Shown one piece after another: positions 1-11,651 of a stretch of 64,000 nucleotides of DNA (its first letter is position 1; every line of letters begins with the position of its first letter). The notes below the pieces were generated by a model, which saw only the letters and a list, made by a program, of their open reading frames with translations, had not been told where the DNA came from and did not search any database. Source of the stretch: Colocasia esculenta. Its lineage: Eukaryota; Streptophyta; Magnoliopsida; Alismatales; Araceae. The translations under genes and the position numbers were made by a program. The stretch covers positions 93,307,648 through 93,371,647 of the forward strand of contig CM024761.1 in the NCBI GenBank assembly GCA_014218235.1, written 5' to 3'.

Positions 1-1063
1 AGTGAATTGGAAATTTGTGTAAAGAAAATGTGAAACCAAAAATGTGAAGATATGATATTGTAAATCCATGTTGTGACAAATCTAAAACCATGCTAAATCA
101 GTAGCTTCCTTATGTTATGATCATGTTTACATGTACAAGTGTCTAGAACCCATGCTAGGGACAAATAAATGAGTATGTGTACACAATTCCATGTTCGGTT
201 GTTCACATGTTGTGTCTTAAATAACATTGTAGCTCTCATGTGTAGGTTATGGTTACTAAAGCATGTGAAAACCAGCAAGCTTAAGCATGTGAAAATGGTT
301 ATGTATATGTATAAGAACATGTAGATTCCATGCTAGTTGTGTTCCCTCTCATGTGCGCGCAGAATTCATGTTAATGGCTTTCATGTTTTGGTTAAAATGC
401 AAAGTAGAATTTCATGAGTAGGAATGATTAGAGAGCATGTGTTAGGAAATTCATTTCGTTAAGGAAATCTGAAAGCATGTATCATGTGTTTACTGATAGA
501 ACTATCATGATAGATTGTTCATTTCAAGGTTTAAGCATGCTACATGTTGAGTCTTTTGCAATTGTGTGTAGAGCCACTGTAACATGTACGTGTATGGTAT
601 GAGTAGTGTTACTTGCTGAGTCTTTTAGACTCACTACTTGCTTCGGCGTACAGGTGTAGTTGGTGACGTGGCACCGTTGAAGGAGACGGTGGAGACGGAC
701 TCCGAGCGCGGAGATTAGACTGTTGGAGTAGTTGTACCCTTTTGTGTTTTCATAGTATGTAAAAGTGACATTGTACTAGAACTATCAGGAGAAAATTGTA
801 TAAGTGTGGACATCTATGTATTTAATTTTCGGCAATTTAAATCATGTGAACTTCTAAGTTCTTTAATGTTATTGAAATTTCGAGTATGCTAAATGTGGAT
901 GATGAATGAATGAAGACAGTAGTTCTTTTTACTTCCGCTACTCTGTTCTATATTCACGTGTATCTCAGCTGAATGTATCGTTGGGTAAATGTCCCACTGT
1001 GATGACGCTTGCTATACCGACGTGGGTTGGTATAACCGTACCGGTATAATGAGGGCCGTCACA
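1..1063 (+). repeat. 5' LTR of the Tekay-like element (3' third only)
   Basis: This aligns base for base with 21929-22993 of the 3' LTR and ends in the same GGGCCGTCACA. By eye I counted 17 substitutions (11 transitions, 6 transversions) and one 2-bp indel over 1063 bp, about 1.6 percent. The rest of the LTR lies left of the window. No reading frame in it looks real. Confidence 0.93.
617..633. promoter_or_regulatory. Perfect inverted repeat in the Tekay LTR
   Basis: TGAGTCT-TTT-AGACTCA is a 7-bp perfect inverted repeat with a 3-base loop. It is unchanged in the other LTR at 22547-22563, although its surroundings have mutated. It may be an RNA hairpin near the R/U5 boundary or a protein-binding palindrome. 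The role is inferred only. Confidence 0.5.
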
Positions 1064-1068
1064 GAGAT

Positions 1069-1080
1069 AGGTATCAGAGA
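1069..1080 (+). other. Primer-binding site of the Tekay-like element (tRNA-iMet type)
   Basis: AGGTATCAGAGA lies 5 bp after the end of the 5' LTR. It matches the plant initiator-Met tRNA complement TGGTATCAGAGC at 10 of 12 positions. This is the site where minus-strand DNA synthesis would be primed. Confidence 0.8.
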
Positions 1081-1457
1081 GACCGGTTGAGATTGCACAT
1101 GAATATACCTAAGTCATCATCCCCATTGCATGCTAAGTATGTCCACATGTGTAGAAAACACTAATAAGAAGTGAAATATAGATAAGAAAATGGTTAGAAA
1201 ACTTAGTAACCTAGCTCTAATGGTGGCTGAAATTTTATTACAGCCATGGCTTCGAGAGGTAGGCGTGGCGGAGCATCGGCCCGTGAGGACGAGCGCGACG
1301 TGACGAGCGGGCGGAGCAACAGGCCCCGACACCGCAAGGCCCTGTACTTCCCCCACCGCCGCCTGTGGATTATGGAGTATTCATGCAAGGTCTGGTGCAA
1401 GCCATGCTGACGCAGGCTCATACCCAAGCAGCACTCCAGGCACATTTGGAGGCCCAG

Positions 1458-1543
1458 GTAGAATAATGAAACAACTAGTAGTTTGCTATTTAAATTGCAT
1501 GATATTGTGTTTATTGTGTATTGCCTATTGTTTAATGTAGCAG
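1458..1543 (+). other. Candidate intron 1 in the Tekay gag
   Basis: An 86-bp AT-rich segment begins GTAGAA after CAG and ends TAGCAG. Reading through gives an immediate stop (GTA GAA TAA). Removing it joins ...HLEAQ to AQGPAQDHGG in the same frame, giving a continuous Gag. Donor, acceptor, base composition and phase all fit a spliceosomal intron. Confidence 0.6.
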
Positions 1544-1735
1544 GCTCAAGGACCAGCTCAAGACCATGGTGGACCTTCTACCATGGAGAGATTCAAGAGG
1601 ATGACCCCACCCTCTTTTAAGGGGGAGAGTGATCCATTAATGGCAGAAAGTTGGTTAAGGGAGACAGAGAAAATCTTCCGAGCCATCAGGTGCCCTGATG
1701 AGGATAAGGTGACATTAGCCACCTACATGCTACAG

Positions 1736-1818
1736 GTAGGCTTTTAATTTCATATGTTTGTATGTTCTGCTTAAGTTAGAATTTGTTAGTTGGTGCTTAT
1801 GAAGGTGTATTGCCGGAG
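1736..1818 (+). other. Candidate intron 2 in the Tekay gag (acceptor uncertain)
   Basis: After ...LATYMLQ the sequence continues GTAGGCTTTTAA, a good donor followed at once by a stop. Coding resumes at RADVWWSSLL. Two AG acceptors keep the frame: one ending at 1779 and one at 1818. The second gives the spacing usual for the YML-to-WW stretch in this family but has a poor pyrimidine tract. Confidence 0.5.
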
Positions 1819-2550
1819 AGAGCGGATGTATGGTGGTCCTCCCTACTACGTACACGCTTTGAGGACGAAGCAGTAGATGTGGCGTGGGATGCGTTCGTGA
1901 GGCTCTTTCGAGCCAAGTTCATCCCAGAGCATATCCAGGACAAGATGGAGCAGGAATTTCTCTCCCTGACGCAAGGCTCCATGACTGTGCTGGAATACGA
2001 GGCAAGGTTTTATGAACTTTCTAAGTATGCACCGCATATCGTAGAGGATGAGCGCAGGAAGACAAAGAAATTCGTGATGGGACTCAAGCCATCACTGCGG
2101 ACGAGACTCGTGGCGTTTGACCACCGCACATTGGACGAGGCCCTCAGTGCTGCCTGCAGGCAGGAGGGAGAGATGGAGCAATATCTGGAGGAAAAGAAGG
2201 CTTCGCAGAAGAGGCCAACAGCGACATTCCAGCGGCAAGACAAGAAGAAAACGGTGTACCAGACACCGCAGCGATCCGTGACAGTCAACAGCTCTCAGGT
2301 ACCTTCTGTACGTTCCCCTGGTGTGAAGAAAGAGTGTCCCCATTGCGGGAAGACACATGGTGGTTCCGAGTGTTGGTTCGTAGCAGGTAGATGCTTGAAG
2401 TGCGGGAGCAGCGGCCACAAGATCAAAGATTTCCCAAGACTTCAACTGGGAGCTCAGCGTGGAGCGCCAGCCCCAGCAGTAGCGGCAGCCGCGCCAGCTA
2501 CAAGAAGACCAGGAAGGCCTCGAGCCCCAGCTCGAGTGTTTGCTTTAGCT

Positions 2551-3161
2551 CGTGAGGACGCCGAGCAGGCGGAGCATGTCACCGAAGGTACGGTTTTGCT
2601 TTTAGGTGTGCACGCTCGGGTTTTGTTTGATACGGGTGCTAATCACTCATTCATTTCCGAGCGGTTCGCTAGGCTGTTAGCCCTAGAGTCAGGCGTAGAG
2701 TCTGAGGAGTTAGAGGTCCCTTTGTCTATGCACACCCCTGCGGGTACGGTATCGACTAGGAAGTGCATTCCGTCGTTACCTGTGTGTATTGAGGATAGAA
2801 TCGTAGATGGGTGTTTCTTCTTGCTAAAGATGAAGGACTATGACGCTATTCTTAGTCTGGATTGGCTAGAGGAGCACTATGCATTAGTGGATTGTCGTCG
2901 GAAGAGGATTGTTTTCCGCATTCCTGGTGAGGATGAGTTCTCTCACCCCTTGCCAAGGAACTGGGCGGGAAAGATGGTCATCTCTGCCATGAAGGCGATG
3001 CGCATGGTGAACAAGGGTTGTGACGCATTTCTTGCCAGCGTTATGCTAGTACCCGATGTTGGTTCATCACTGACTCTTGCAGAGATCGATGTGGTGCAGG
3101 ACTTTCCAGATGTCTTTCCCGATGATTTGTCTGGATTGCCACCGGATAGAGAGATAGAGTT
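2551..3161 (+). pseudogene. pol: Tekay-like protease and start of reverse transcriptase, split by the Athila insertion
   Basis: This is the same frame as the second half of Gag. The retropepsin active site DTGA is at 2629-2640 in the context VLFDTGANHSF, and YDAILSLDWLEEHYALVDC follows as the usual second half of the protease. The frame continues into the RT leader (DFPDVFPDDLSGLPPDREIEF). At codon 3160 it runs into the Athila 5' LTR, so the visible frame ends in LTR sequence at 3207. The continuation is at 16877. The protease itself looks intact. Confidence 0.88.
3157..3161 (+). other. Left target-site duplication of the Athila-like element
   Basis: GAGTT precedes the LTR start TGATAACTAC and is repeated at 16877-16881. 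Collapsing the two copies restores the Tekay reading frame across the junction. Confidence 0.95.
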
Positions 3162-6064
3162 TGATAACTACATATTTTTTTGTGTTAAACTTCATACATA
3201 TAGTTAAGTTTAGACAGTCTTTGTCTGTAAATAAAGTGTATTTTGATTTTAATTTTCATTTCGTTCAAAAATAAATTTCAAAGCATATTAGTTAAATTCT
3301 CGAGTTGAACACATAATTAAAGTCTCACTTAATAAAAATCAATAAATTTTGAATAGTTTATGTTTCTTTACATTGTATATAAATAATTTTTTTATCACTT
3401 TAAACATCTTTTAATTCTTGTAAATATTAGTGTGTAAATAAATTTGATTCACCCAATCATGACACATGCCCCTTTAAAATTTATTTTACCATTTGTAAAC
3501 ACCTCACCAATACCCTCATGCCACATACCCCATCCAATCTTATTTACAAATATCCCACCCCACCCACTTATTCTACTTAAACAAAGCCTTTTTGTTTCTT
3601 TCCACCAGGCCAAGCAGACGAATCTGCTGGAAGCTTCAAGAAGCTGGTTTGGGCATGGCGGTTTGGGGCTTGAAGCTGGATGGCTGGGCTGGGTGGTGAT
3701 GCAGAGGATCGGAGCTCGGAGCTGTGGCGCGCCTGGTGTTGTACGGTGCGGCTGGACCTGGGAGCGGCAGGGCTTGCGCCCGTGCAGAGTAGGAAGAGGG
3801 CGCGGCGACCTGCAGATGGGCGATGCAAGAGGCGATGGCGCTGCGGCTGGAGGCGGGTGGGCTGGGTGCGCCTGGTTGGGTGGAACGAAGCTGGTGTGCG
3901 ATGGCGGCCATGGTTGCTGCTGAGCTGGCAGGAGTAGACCAGATGCAGGGGGATCTGGAGGAGCCCCTGCGCTGAAGGAGGGCTGGGCCAGGCGATGGTG
4001 CGATTAGGTGCGCCGGTTCTGGTGCTGTGCTGATACATGGAAGCAGCAGATCCCGGGCACTGAGATTGGGCTCCCTGGAGAGTGATCTAGGGGCACGGCG
4101 CAATGGTTCAGGCGATGGGCGATGCTGAGCTGTCTGGAGGCGTCGTGTGCGACCAGTGGCCGGATCGTGTGCGCGGTGACGCAGGGCAGCAGATGCTGGT
4201 CCCCTGCGCAGTGCGATGCAGACCAGATTTGGGCATGTGAAGCAGCTAGCGTGGCGCGATGCATGCAAGAGGCGGGCTTCGATGGGGGCCTGCTGAGGTG
4301 GCGATCTAGGCCTGCTGAGGTGGCGATCCTGGTGAGGTGTTAAGGCGGCATCCAGGAACGGAAGGAGCTGTGCGATGGAGCCTGAGCGCCTATAAAAAGG
4401 ACCCCAAGTCCTCTTCTCCGGGTGTTAGCTATTCTTTTTTTTTTCAGATTTTAGTTCTTGCTATTTATGTCTGGATTTTTTATTTCCTAAGAGCTGTGAG
4501 GGATGTGAGGTTCTTTGGTTCAGAATTGTGGGGTTTTTCTTCTGTACTTATGTTGGGTTTCCATCGGTGGATGGTTGAGCAGAGGTTCTGGGGGATTCGA
4601 GATTTCAGAAGTTCTTCTGTTCTTCATCTAGAATTTCTTCCTTTCTTCTGTAAATTGTTGATAGAATCGACATTTCCCTTTCCTTTCTTCTGTGTAAGTT
4701 TCTGAGATCAACAATTTTCGTTATATTTCTTCTGTGCAAGTTTCTGCTATTTCTCTGTGTGGAATTGGTCATATCTTCTGTGTTTAGAATTCAATCCAAC
4801 ATCCGGGGATCTACAGCAACAGGGTGCTTCTACTTATATTCTGCATCTGAAGAATCCCGAGGGTGTGTACTTCAGGAGATGGTGATTGGGCTGCTGGAAG
4901 GGATTCATCATCTTTGTTCTACTGCCGTGAGGATTGGAGTCTGGGATTCCAAGGGGTTGGCCAGTTAAGTATTTTGGGGAATTTCTAGTTCAGCATTGGA
5001 GATGGTTCGACTGCAGGGGAGGTGGATGTAGTTGCCAATTTATTCTGTGTTTTCTTCCTCTCCACTGTGAGGATGACAATTATTGGTTATTTCTTCTGTT
5101 CTTCTGAAGTCAACTGCTTCGTTTGCTTCTTCCTGTCTGTGAGGGATTCCAGAGGGTTTGGGGTTCAGGTTTGTGGCTTTGTTCTTGTTTGACAGCTGAG
5201 ATAGTTTAGCTATTTCCATTGTGGGGAATTTCTTCTTGCTCTGAGCAGAGATCACTGCAACAACAGAGAGGGCCTGGAGAGATTGTGATCCAATTTAATT
5301 TTTCATTTCTTCCGTTGGAGTTTTCTATTTCTTCTATCTTTTATGTGAATGGATTGGTTGTGCTGAGGGAGATCAATCTAGTAATTGCTTCTTCCTTGGT
5401 TCGACATCTTCTAGAGGGATTCCAAAAGTTCACATAGTTCAGATTCGTAGATAATTCATGAGTTCAGTTCTTATTGCAGCAGAGACTGGATTTGAGTTTA
5501 TGCAGGATTTTGGAAGTTCTTAGTCTAATTTTTATTCTCATTCCTATTCTGCAGTGGTAGCATTAGGAATTTACTTTAGTAGCAGTAGACTCTTGTCATG
5601 AAGTTTCTGTTCACTCCTCTGCTTGAGAAGTTTGTTGTTGAGATTTTGTTCTGTCATCCTTTCATTTTCTTGAGTTTCAAATCACTTTAAAGTTAGAGTT
5701 GCATCTTTGTGCAATCTTAGTTTGATCTCTATTTCAGATTTCTGTCCATTTTCTTAATCCCTCAATTGAGAGGGTACAATGATGTTAATTCTCTTTTAAT
5801 ACTGAATTCGGCTTGTCCTTTCATTGTGTTTGATCCGTCGAGTTGTGAGGGATTTGATTGGGGATGTTTACGGAATTAATTCAGAAACAGTTTCTTAAGT
5901 CGAACTTTATTCAGCCTCCCTGTGGAAATGACATGTTCTCACCATTGTGCTAGTTCTCTATTTCTATTTTAAATCTGTGAGACAGTTTAGAGAAGGTGGG
6001 CTTGTTGATCTGTGCAAGGAACTCTAGACAACGGAAGTGCACAAGCAACAATGCTGCGCGTTCA
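3162..6064 (+). repeat. 5' LTR of the Athila-like element
   Basis: The LTR is 2903 bp, TGATAACTAC...GCGCGTTCA. It contains a TATA-type sequence (CTATAAAAAGG, about 4390-4400) that splits it into a U3 of roughly 1.2 kb and an R/U5 of roughly 1.7 kb. The stretch 3600-4380 is GC-rich, in contrast to the AT-rich flanks. Long frames in this GC-rich part, on either strand, look incidental. Confidence 0.95.
4390..4400 (+). promoter_or_regulatory. TATA box of the Athila 5' LTR
   Basis: CTATAAAAAGG sits at the junction between the GC-rich U3 and the T-rich R/U5. It is unchanged in the 3' LTR at 15200-15210. Transcription would be expected to start about 30 bp downstream. Confidence 0.65.
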
Positions 6065-6067
6065 TCT

Positions 6068-6085
6068 TGGCGCCGTTGCCGGGGA
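6068..6085 (+). other. Primer-binding site of the Athila-like element (tRNA-Asp type)
   Basis: TGGCGCCGTTGCCGGGGA begins 4 bases after the 5' LTR. It is fully complementary to the 3' end of plant tRNA-Asp, the primer used by Athila-type elements. Confidence 0.92.
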
Positions 6086-7242
6086 GGCATTAGAGTTTGA
6101 TTTAATTCTGCTTTTGATTTGATTTCATTTGCATTTGGGCTTTTTATTGACTTGTTGTTGGGCTCTCATTTCAGATTTGCACAAGGAGAGGAACTTGGAT
6201 ATTGGGCTTGACCTTTGAAGCCCATTGGAGTAGGAGCTTGCTGAATTTTTTTTTTAATTACTTTTAATTCTGAATTTTAGATAGAAAGAGTGTGAGTGAA
6301 CTTTGTAGTGAGGCTTTGATGTATTCTCTGTGCATGTACAAAGATTTCTTTTACGTTGGCATGTAGTAATTGGCCTCTTGGTGGTTTGATTGGTTTGGCA
6401 TTAGTCTATAGTACCACTTCATATTTTCTTAGTTAAATTTTATTTCATTCAGTTTGAAAACCAAATAAAAATTAAAAACTTCTAAAATCTAAAAAATTTC
6501 CCACATCGCTCTTTCATGTTAGTCGTTTGTTTGTAAATAAAAATTTCATCTCTCAAGATTAGAATCTCATGTTTTAGGACATTCATCACCTTAATTGTCA
6601 TTTGAATTTCATTTTCTTGCATTGAAGAGTGCGGGGGAAAGGTAAGACTTCCATCGCTCATTTCATGCATTAGTCTTAGCATTAGAAAACCCTTGTTTAA
6701 AATTGATCTGTGCATTTCATATTTGAAAATGGGACTGCTTAAGGGCTTCACCCATTAGGTAAAAAGATAAGGTGAGGGATTTCATCACCCTTTCCTTTGC
6801 CCAAAAATCACAAAAAAATTCCACATTTTTGCATTTACCTCAGCTTTTAATAAAAACCAGTAGACTTGGCCCTAGGGTTCATAATTAGATTTGTTCTTTC
6901 TTAATTCTAAGACTTCTCTTTTAGTCTGGTGTCTAGGATTAGAGGTTAAAAAGCTTACGCTTAAGTGAGTTAGAGGTTATTTAATTGGGTCCTTGCGAAA
7001 GCAAGGGGGGCCTCCCTCTACTCCACCTCTTACCTGGCCAGTACAAGAAGAGTTAGAATTGGATTTAAGCAAGCATAAATCTGATTTTGAGAAAAATAAC
7101 ATAAGTCCAAGGAACACTTAGTAGTAGGTTAAGTTGATTTGAAAGTGTTTGTTTGTTTGTGTTTGTTTAAAAATTTATCAAAAAAATCAATAAAAATCTA
7201 AAAAATTCAAAAATCATAAATAGAGGGCTTTTTCATCTTTGC
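6086..7242 (+). other. Untranslated leader of the Athila-like element
   Basis: About 1.16 kb of AT-rich sequence lies between the PBS and gag. I see no convincing coding frame. It probably carries packaging signals, as in other long-leader retroelements, but none can be identified by eye. Confidence 0.6.
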
Positions 7243-9489
7243 ATGCTTGGTAGACGTTCTCTGGACGTAGATTTGGCTCAACCTATGGACGAGATTGAAA
7301 GATTCTTTCATAGGATGGCCAATCAAAACCATAACCAAATTGATAGGAATATGGAGGAGGCTGCACCCAGACAGATGAAGGAATACTTTATTCCTTCTAA
7401 CTATCAACCTGCTACTTGCATTAGGCCGGAAATTCCGGCAAATCATTTTGAGATCAAACCTGGAACCATTCAAATGTTACCATCCTTCTATGGCAATCCC
7501 AATGAAGATCCTTATAGGCATATAGATGAGTTCCTAGAGATCTGTTCCACTGTAAGGATCCAAAACTTCACTGAAAATGCCTTAAGGTTGACCCTATTTC
7601 CATTCTCCTTAAAAGACAAGGCCAAACATTGGTTGGGAACCATAGGGAGAACTATCACAACTTGGCCAGAAATGCAGCAGGAATTTTTAAAGAAATTTTA
7701 CCCGATTGGCCGAACAAACACCATGAGAAGAGCAATCACTGGATTTTCCCAACACCCGGGAGAATTAATGCATGAATCATGGGAAAGACTAAAGGAGTTG
7801 CTTAGAAAATGTCCCCATCATGGTTTGTCGAGGTGGCAAATAGTTCAAGCTTTTTATGAAGGTTTAACTGAATCGAATAGGCAAATGGTTGATGCTTCGT
7901 GTGGGGGAGCATTCATGACTAAGAGTGAGGATGAGGCATATAATCTTTTTGAAACATGGAGTGAGAACTCTATCAATCATGCCTCACTCTACTCTTATGA
8001 GAGAGCGTTAGGACCTGTAAAGAAGGCAGGGATGTATGAAGTAAGAGGAAGAGGGGAACCAGACTCTAGGGTAGAAGATCTGATAGCTAGACTTGACCAA
8101 AGATTGGAGCAGAAGTTGGAACAAAAATTCGATCAATTATTATCTTTGACTGGGCAAACCACACCCAAAATTTCTCAACAACCTGAAACTTGTGCTATGT
8201 GTGCTAGCCCAGCTCATCCACCGATGCTTGTCCCACTACCGCCCAATTACCTCCTTTCATTCAGTAACAAGTCCAAGCTGCTCAAGGCTTCTACAAACCC
8301 TCCTACGATCCATGCTCTAACTCATACAATCCTGGTTGGAGAAATCACCCAAACTTTTCATGGAAAAATCAATCTGAACAAGTTTCCTAACCTGCCTTCA
8401 AGCAATCCATGTACGGTCAATCCTATCCCAATCAGAATTCAGGATTTGGCCAATCTTCTAACTCAAAACCTCTACAATTCCAAGGAAATCAAAATTCCAA
8501 TCAATTTACTCATACAAGTTTCCAACAACCTTCGTATCAACCATCACCTCCGCAACCTAATTGGGATGATAAAATGAATCAACTCCAGAACATGATGGCG
8601 ACTCTATGCCAAACCGTGCAAGAACAAAAAACTCAATATCAAACTCAAACTCAAAATTTTCAACAAAATTTGGCAAGGATAGAGTCTCAAATTGCTGATG
8701 TATGTCAAAGGAGGGAGACTTCAGTTACCAAGTCAAACCGTAGCAAACCCAAGAAACAACCCTCCTGGATTCTATCAGAACCAGCAATACCATCAAGCTC
8801 AGGGGTATAGACCACCACCTGCTAGACCAAATGGTCCTCCACCACAGAACCCACAACAAGTTTTTGTCCAGAACATTCCTGCTCCGCAAAATCAAAATCA
8901 ACCTATACAACAGGATCATCCTCCTGCCCAAGCTAGGGGCCCGCAAGTAGAGAATGCAAAAACTGTGTCTACCTTAAGAAGTGGAAGAATCAGAACAAAT
9001 CCTCACCCACACATGTCAAATGAGGATAAAGAAAATGAAAATGAAATTGAAATTGAGGAGGAGAGTGAAGAAAATGTTGAAAAAGAAAATTCCAAGGGAA
9101 AAGAGAAAATAATTGAAGAACCCCTAGACAAAACCAAGACAAGTGAAGACCCAAGCTGTTACATCCCAAGAGTTCCTTTTCCTGAAGCTTTAAAGCCAAA
9201 ATCTAAAAACAAATCCACTGGTAATGAAGAACTCTTGGAACTATTTAAACAAGTTCACATCAACATCCCTCTGCTTGATGCTATCGAGCATGTGCCTGCC
9301 TATGCCAAATTCCTAAAAGAAATGTGTACTCCAAAACGTGAAGTGAGAAACAAAACTGAAACAATAATTCTTCCAGAAATTGTGAGTACCATTGTCTTAA
9401 ATCAACTCCCTAAAAAGCTTAAAGATCCAGACACTCCACTAATTCCTTGCACCATCGGTGGAGTCACATTTGAGAGCGGCCTTTTAGAT
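7243..9489 (+). pseudogene. gag: Athila-like Gag, broken by two frameshifts and stops
   Basis: Gag would build the particle and bind RNA. From 7243 the frame reads through a typical Athila capsid: FYGNPNEDPYRHIDEFLEIC, FPFSLKDKAKHWL, then FLKKFYPIGRT. Residues 275-310 form a short coiled coil (RLDQRLEQKLEQKFDQLL). The nucleocapsid knuckle starts CAMCASPAHP, but a frameshift at about 8220 loses its last Cys. The correct frame then runs to about 8700, with two in-frame stops before 8400, and returns to the first frame for the Q/P-rich and acidic C-terminal part. The ATG at 7243 is the first plausible start after the leader; an upstream start is possible. Confidence 0.87.
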
Positions 9490-10371
9490 TAGGGAGCCAG
9501 TGTCAATCTCTTACCTTCTACTATTTTTGAGAAATTCAAGATAGGAGAATTGAAACCCACTTCTATTGTCCTTCAACTAGCCGATCGTTCTGTCACCACT
9601 CCAAAAGGCTTAGTTGAGGACGTTATTGTGAAAATCAATGATTGTTATTTCCCGGCCGATTTCATCATTTTGGACATGAACACTCCTCAAGATTTGACTC
9701 AGTCCACCATTATCCATGGTAGACCTTTTTTGGCCACAGCTAGAGCCAATATTGACTGTGCTACCGGGATGATGGATATATCATTTGGAGATAGGCGGGT
9801 TAGTATCAACATTTTTAGGGCATCTAGGCACCATGACCTAGGAGAAAGTTGTCTAGTGGTAGATACCTTGGAAGAATCTTGCATGGAAGAAATGGTAGAC
9901 CAACCCTGTGCTCTAGGGTTTGAGGAAGAGGAAGGACAATTCAATTCTATGTTTCAAGATAATGATCCATCATTTCTAGTAGAGAGTCCTCCTAAGGTTG
10001 AGCTAAAACCACTCCCTACTAATTTAAAGTACATCTTTTTAGGAGAGAATGAGACATGGCCCGTCATAATTGCTAGTGATCTTGAGGAAGGGCAGGAGAA
10101 GAAATTGATTGAAATTTTGAAGAGTCATAAGAAAGCTATAGGTTGGACAATTGATGATTTGAGAGGGATAAGTCCTTCAGTGTGCACACATCGCATATAC
10201 TTGGAAGAAAATGCTAAAAGTTCAATAGAAATGCAAAGAAGGCTTAATCCCAACATGAAAGAAGTTGTTAAGAAGGAGATTGTCAAATGGCTTGATGCTG
10301 ACTTTATTTATCCCATCTCTGATAGCCAGTGGGTTAGTCCAACTCAAGTTGTGCCGAAAAGTCAGGACTAA
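9466..10371 (+). pseudogene. pol: Athila-like protease and RT leader, with a stop in the active site
   Basis: The protease active-site loop reads LLD-stop-GASVNLLP. The TAG at 9490-9492 replaces the residue between the catalytic Asp and Gly (usually Leu or Thr), so the enzyme is inactive unless the stop is read through. The frame continues with PADFIILDMN and IIHGRPFLATARANIDC, typical of the C-terminal half, then the RT leader (IYLEENAKSSIEMQRRLNP). It ends at a stop caused by loss of one A in the run near 10356-10360. Confidence 0.87.
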
Positions 10372-11651
10372 CTGTAATTCATACTGAAAAGGGTGAGCTC
10401 ATTCCCACTAGGCTGGCTACAGGATGGAGAGTGTGCATTGACTATCGCAAATTGAATGCGATGACCAAGAAAGATCATTTCCCCTTGCCTTTCATTGACC
10501 AAATCTTAGAGAAATTGGCAGGCCTTAAATTCTTTTGCTTTCTTGATGGATATTCAGGGTATAACCAAGTGGCTATTCACCCTGAGGACCAAGAAAAGAA
10601 CACTTTCACATGTCCATTTGGAACCTTTGCCTTTAGACGCATGCCCTTCGGGCTGTGCAATGCCCCCGCAACTTTTCAACGTTGCATGCTGTCTATTTTC
10701 TCAGACATGGTTGGGGATTACTTAGAAGTCTTCATGGATGATTTCTCTGTGTTTGGAAATGACTTTGATTCATGCCTCGACCATTTGACTGAAGTGCTCA
10801 AAAGATGCAGTAATGCCAATCTTGTCTTAAGTTGGGAAAAGAGCCACTTCACGGTTAAGGAGGGGATTGTCTTACGGCATATTGTCTCAGAGAGAGGGAT
10901 AGAGGTAGATAAGGCCAAGGTAAATCTCATTTCCGAATTGCCTCCTCCCAACTCTATCAAACAAATTAGATCCTTCCTTGGTCATGCTGGATTCTATAGG
11001 AGGTTCATCAAGGATTTTTCCAAAATTGCAAGGCCATTGACTTCTTTGTTGAAAGACACTCCTTTCATCTTTGACGAAGCTTGTCATAAAGCACTTGAGG
11101 ACTTAAAAGACATTTTGACCAGAGCTCCAATTCTACAATCTCCAGACTGGTCATTACCATTTGAGATAATGTGTGATGCTTCAGACTTTGCTGTAGGTGC
11201 TATTTTGGGCCAGAAAACTGATAAAGGATCTGTAGTGATTTATTATGCAAGCAAAACATTGAATGACACTCAGATTTGATACACAACCACTGAAAAAGAG
11301 CTCCTAGCCGTTGTCTTTGCCTTGGAGAAATTCAGATCTTACCTTTTAGGAGCTAAAATCATTATTTTCACTGACCATGCTGCCTTAAGGCATTTGCTTG
11401 CCAAAAAGGATGCCAAGCCTAGGTTGATCAGATGGATTCTATTGTTACAGGAGTTTGATTTGGAAATTCATGATAAAAAAGGGTCCAAGAATGTGGTAGC
11501 TGACCATTTGTCCAGAATAATTGCCCCGGACTCCATGCCTATTAGAGATGCTTTCCCAGATGAGCACATTTTAGCTGTCTCCAATATTTCATCTCCATGG
11601 TATGCTCACATTGTGAATTACAAAGTCATTGGACGAGTACCTGGAGATTGA
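10372..11651 (+). pseudogene. pol: Athila-like reverse transcriptase and RNase H
   Basis: After the one-base deletion the frame resumes (GWRVCIDYRKLNAMTKKDHF). It contains the RT fingers, the FRRMPFGLCNAPATFQRCM stretch, the catalytic FMDD (in EVFMDDFSVFG) and the thumb/connection with FLGHAGFYRRFIKDFSK. RNase H follows (MCDASDFAVGAILGQ). A TGA at 11277-11279 interrupts it before YTTTEKELLAVVFALEKF, and a second TGA at 11649-11651 replaces a Trp codon. The catalytic residues of RT are present; the gene is dead through stops, not active-site loss. Confidence 0.92.

Larger units (their letters stand above)
1246..2550 (+). pseudogene. gag: Tekay-like Gag (capsid and zinc-knuckle region), broken
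   Basis: Gag would form the cytoplasmic virus-like particle. The ATG at 1246 starts MASRGRRGG. A one-base frameshift before about 1330 is needed to reach the Pro-rich segment ending LPPPPPVDYG. The capsid core follows (MERFKRMTPPSFKGESDP, then ADVWWSSLLRTRF and YEARFYELSKYAP). The coding sequence is interrupted by two AT-rich GT-AG segments, at 1458-1543 and from 1736, listed separately as candidate introns. The C-terminal knuckle begins CLKCGSSGHKIKD, but its last Cys is Phe (TTC at 2431-2433), so zinc binding should be impaired. Identity as Gag is firm; the intron reading is inference. Confidence 0.82.
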
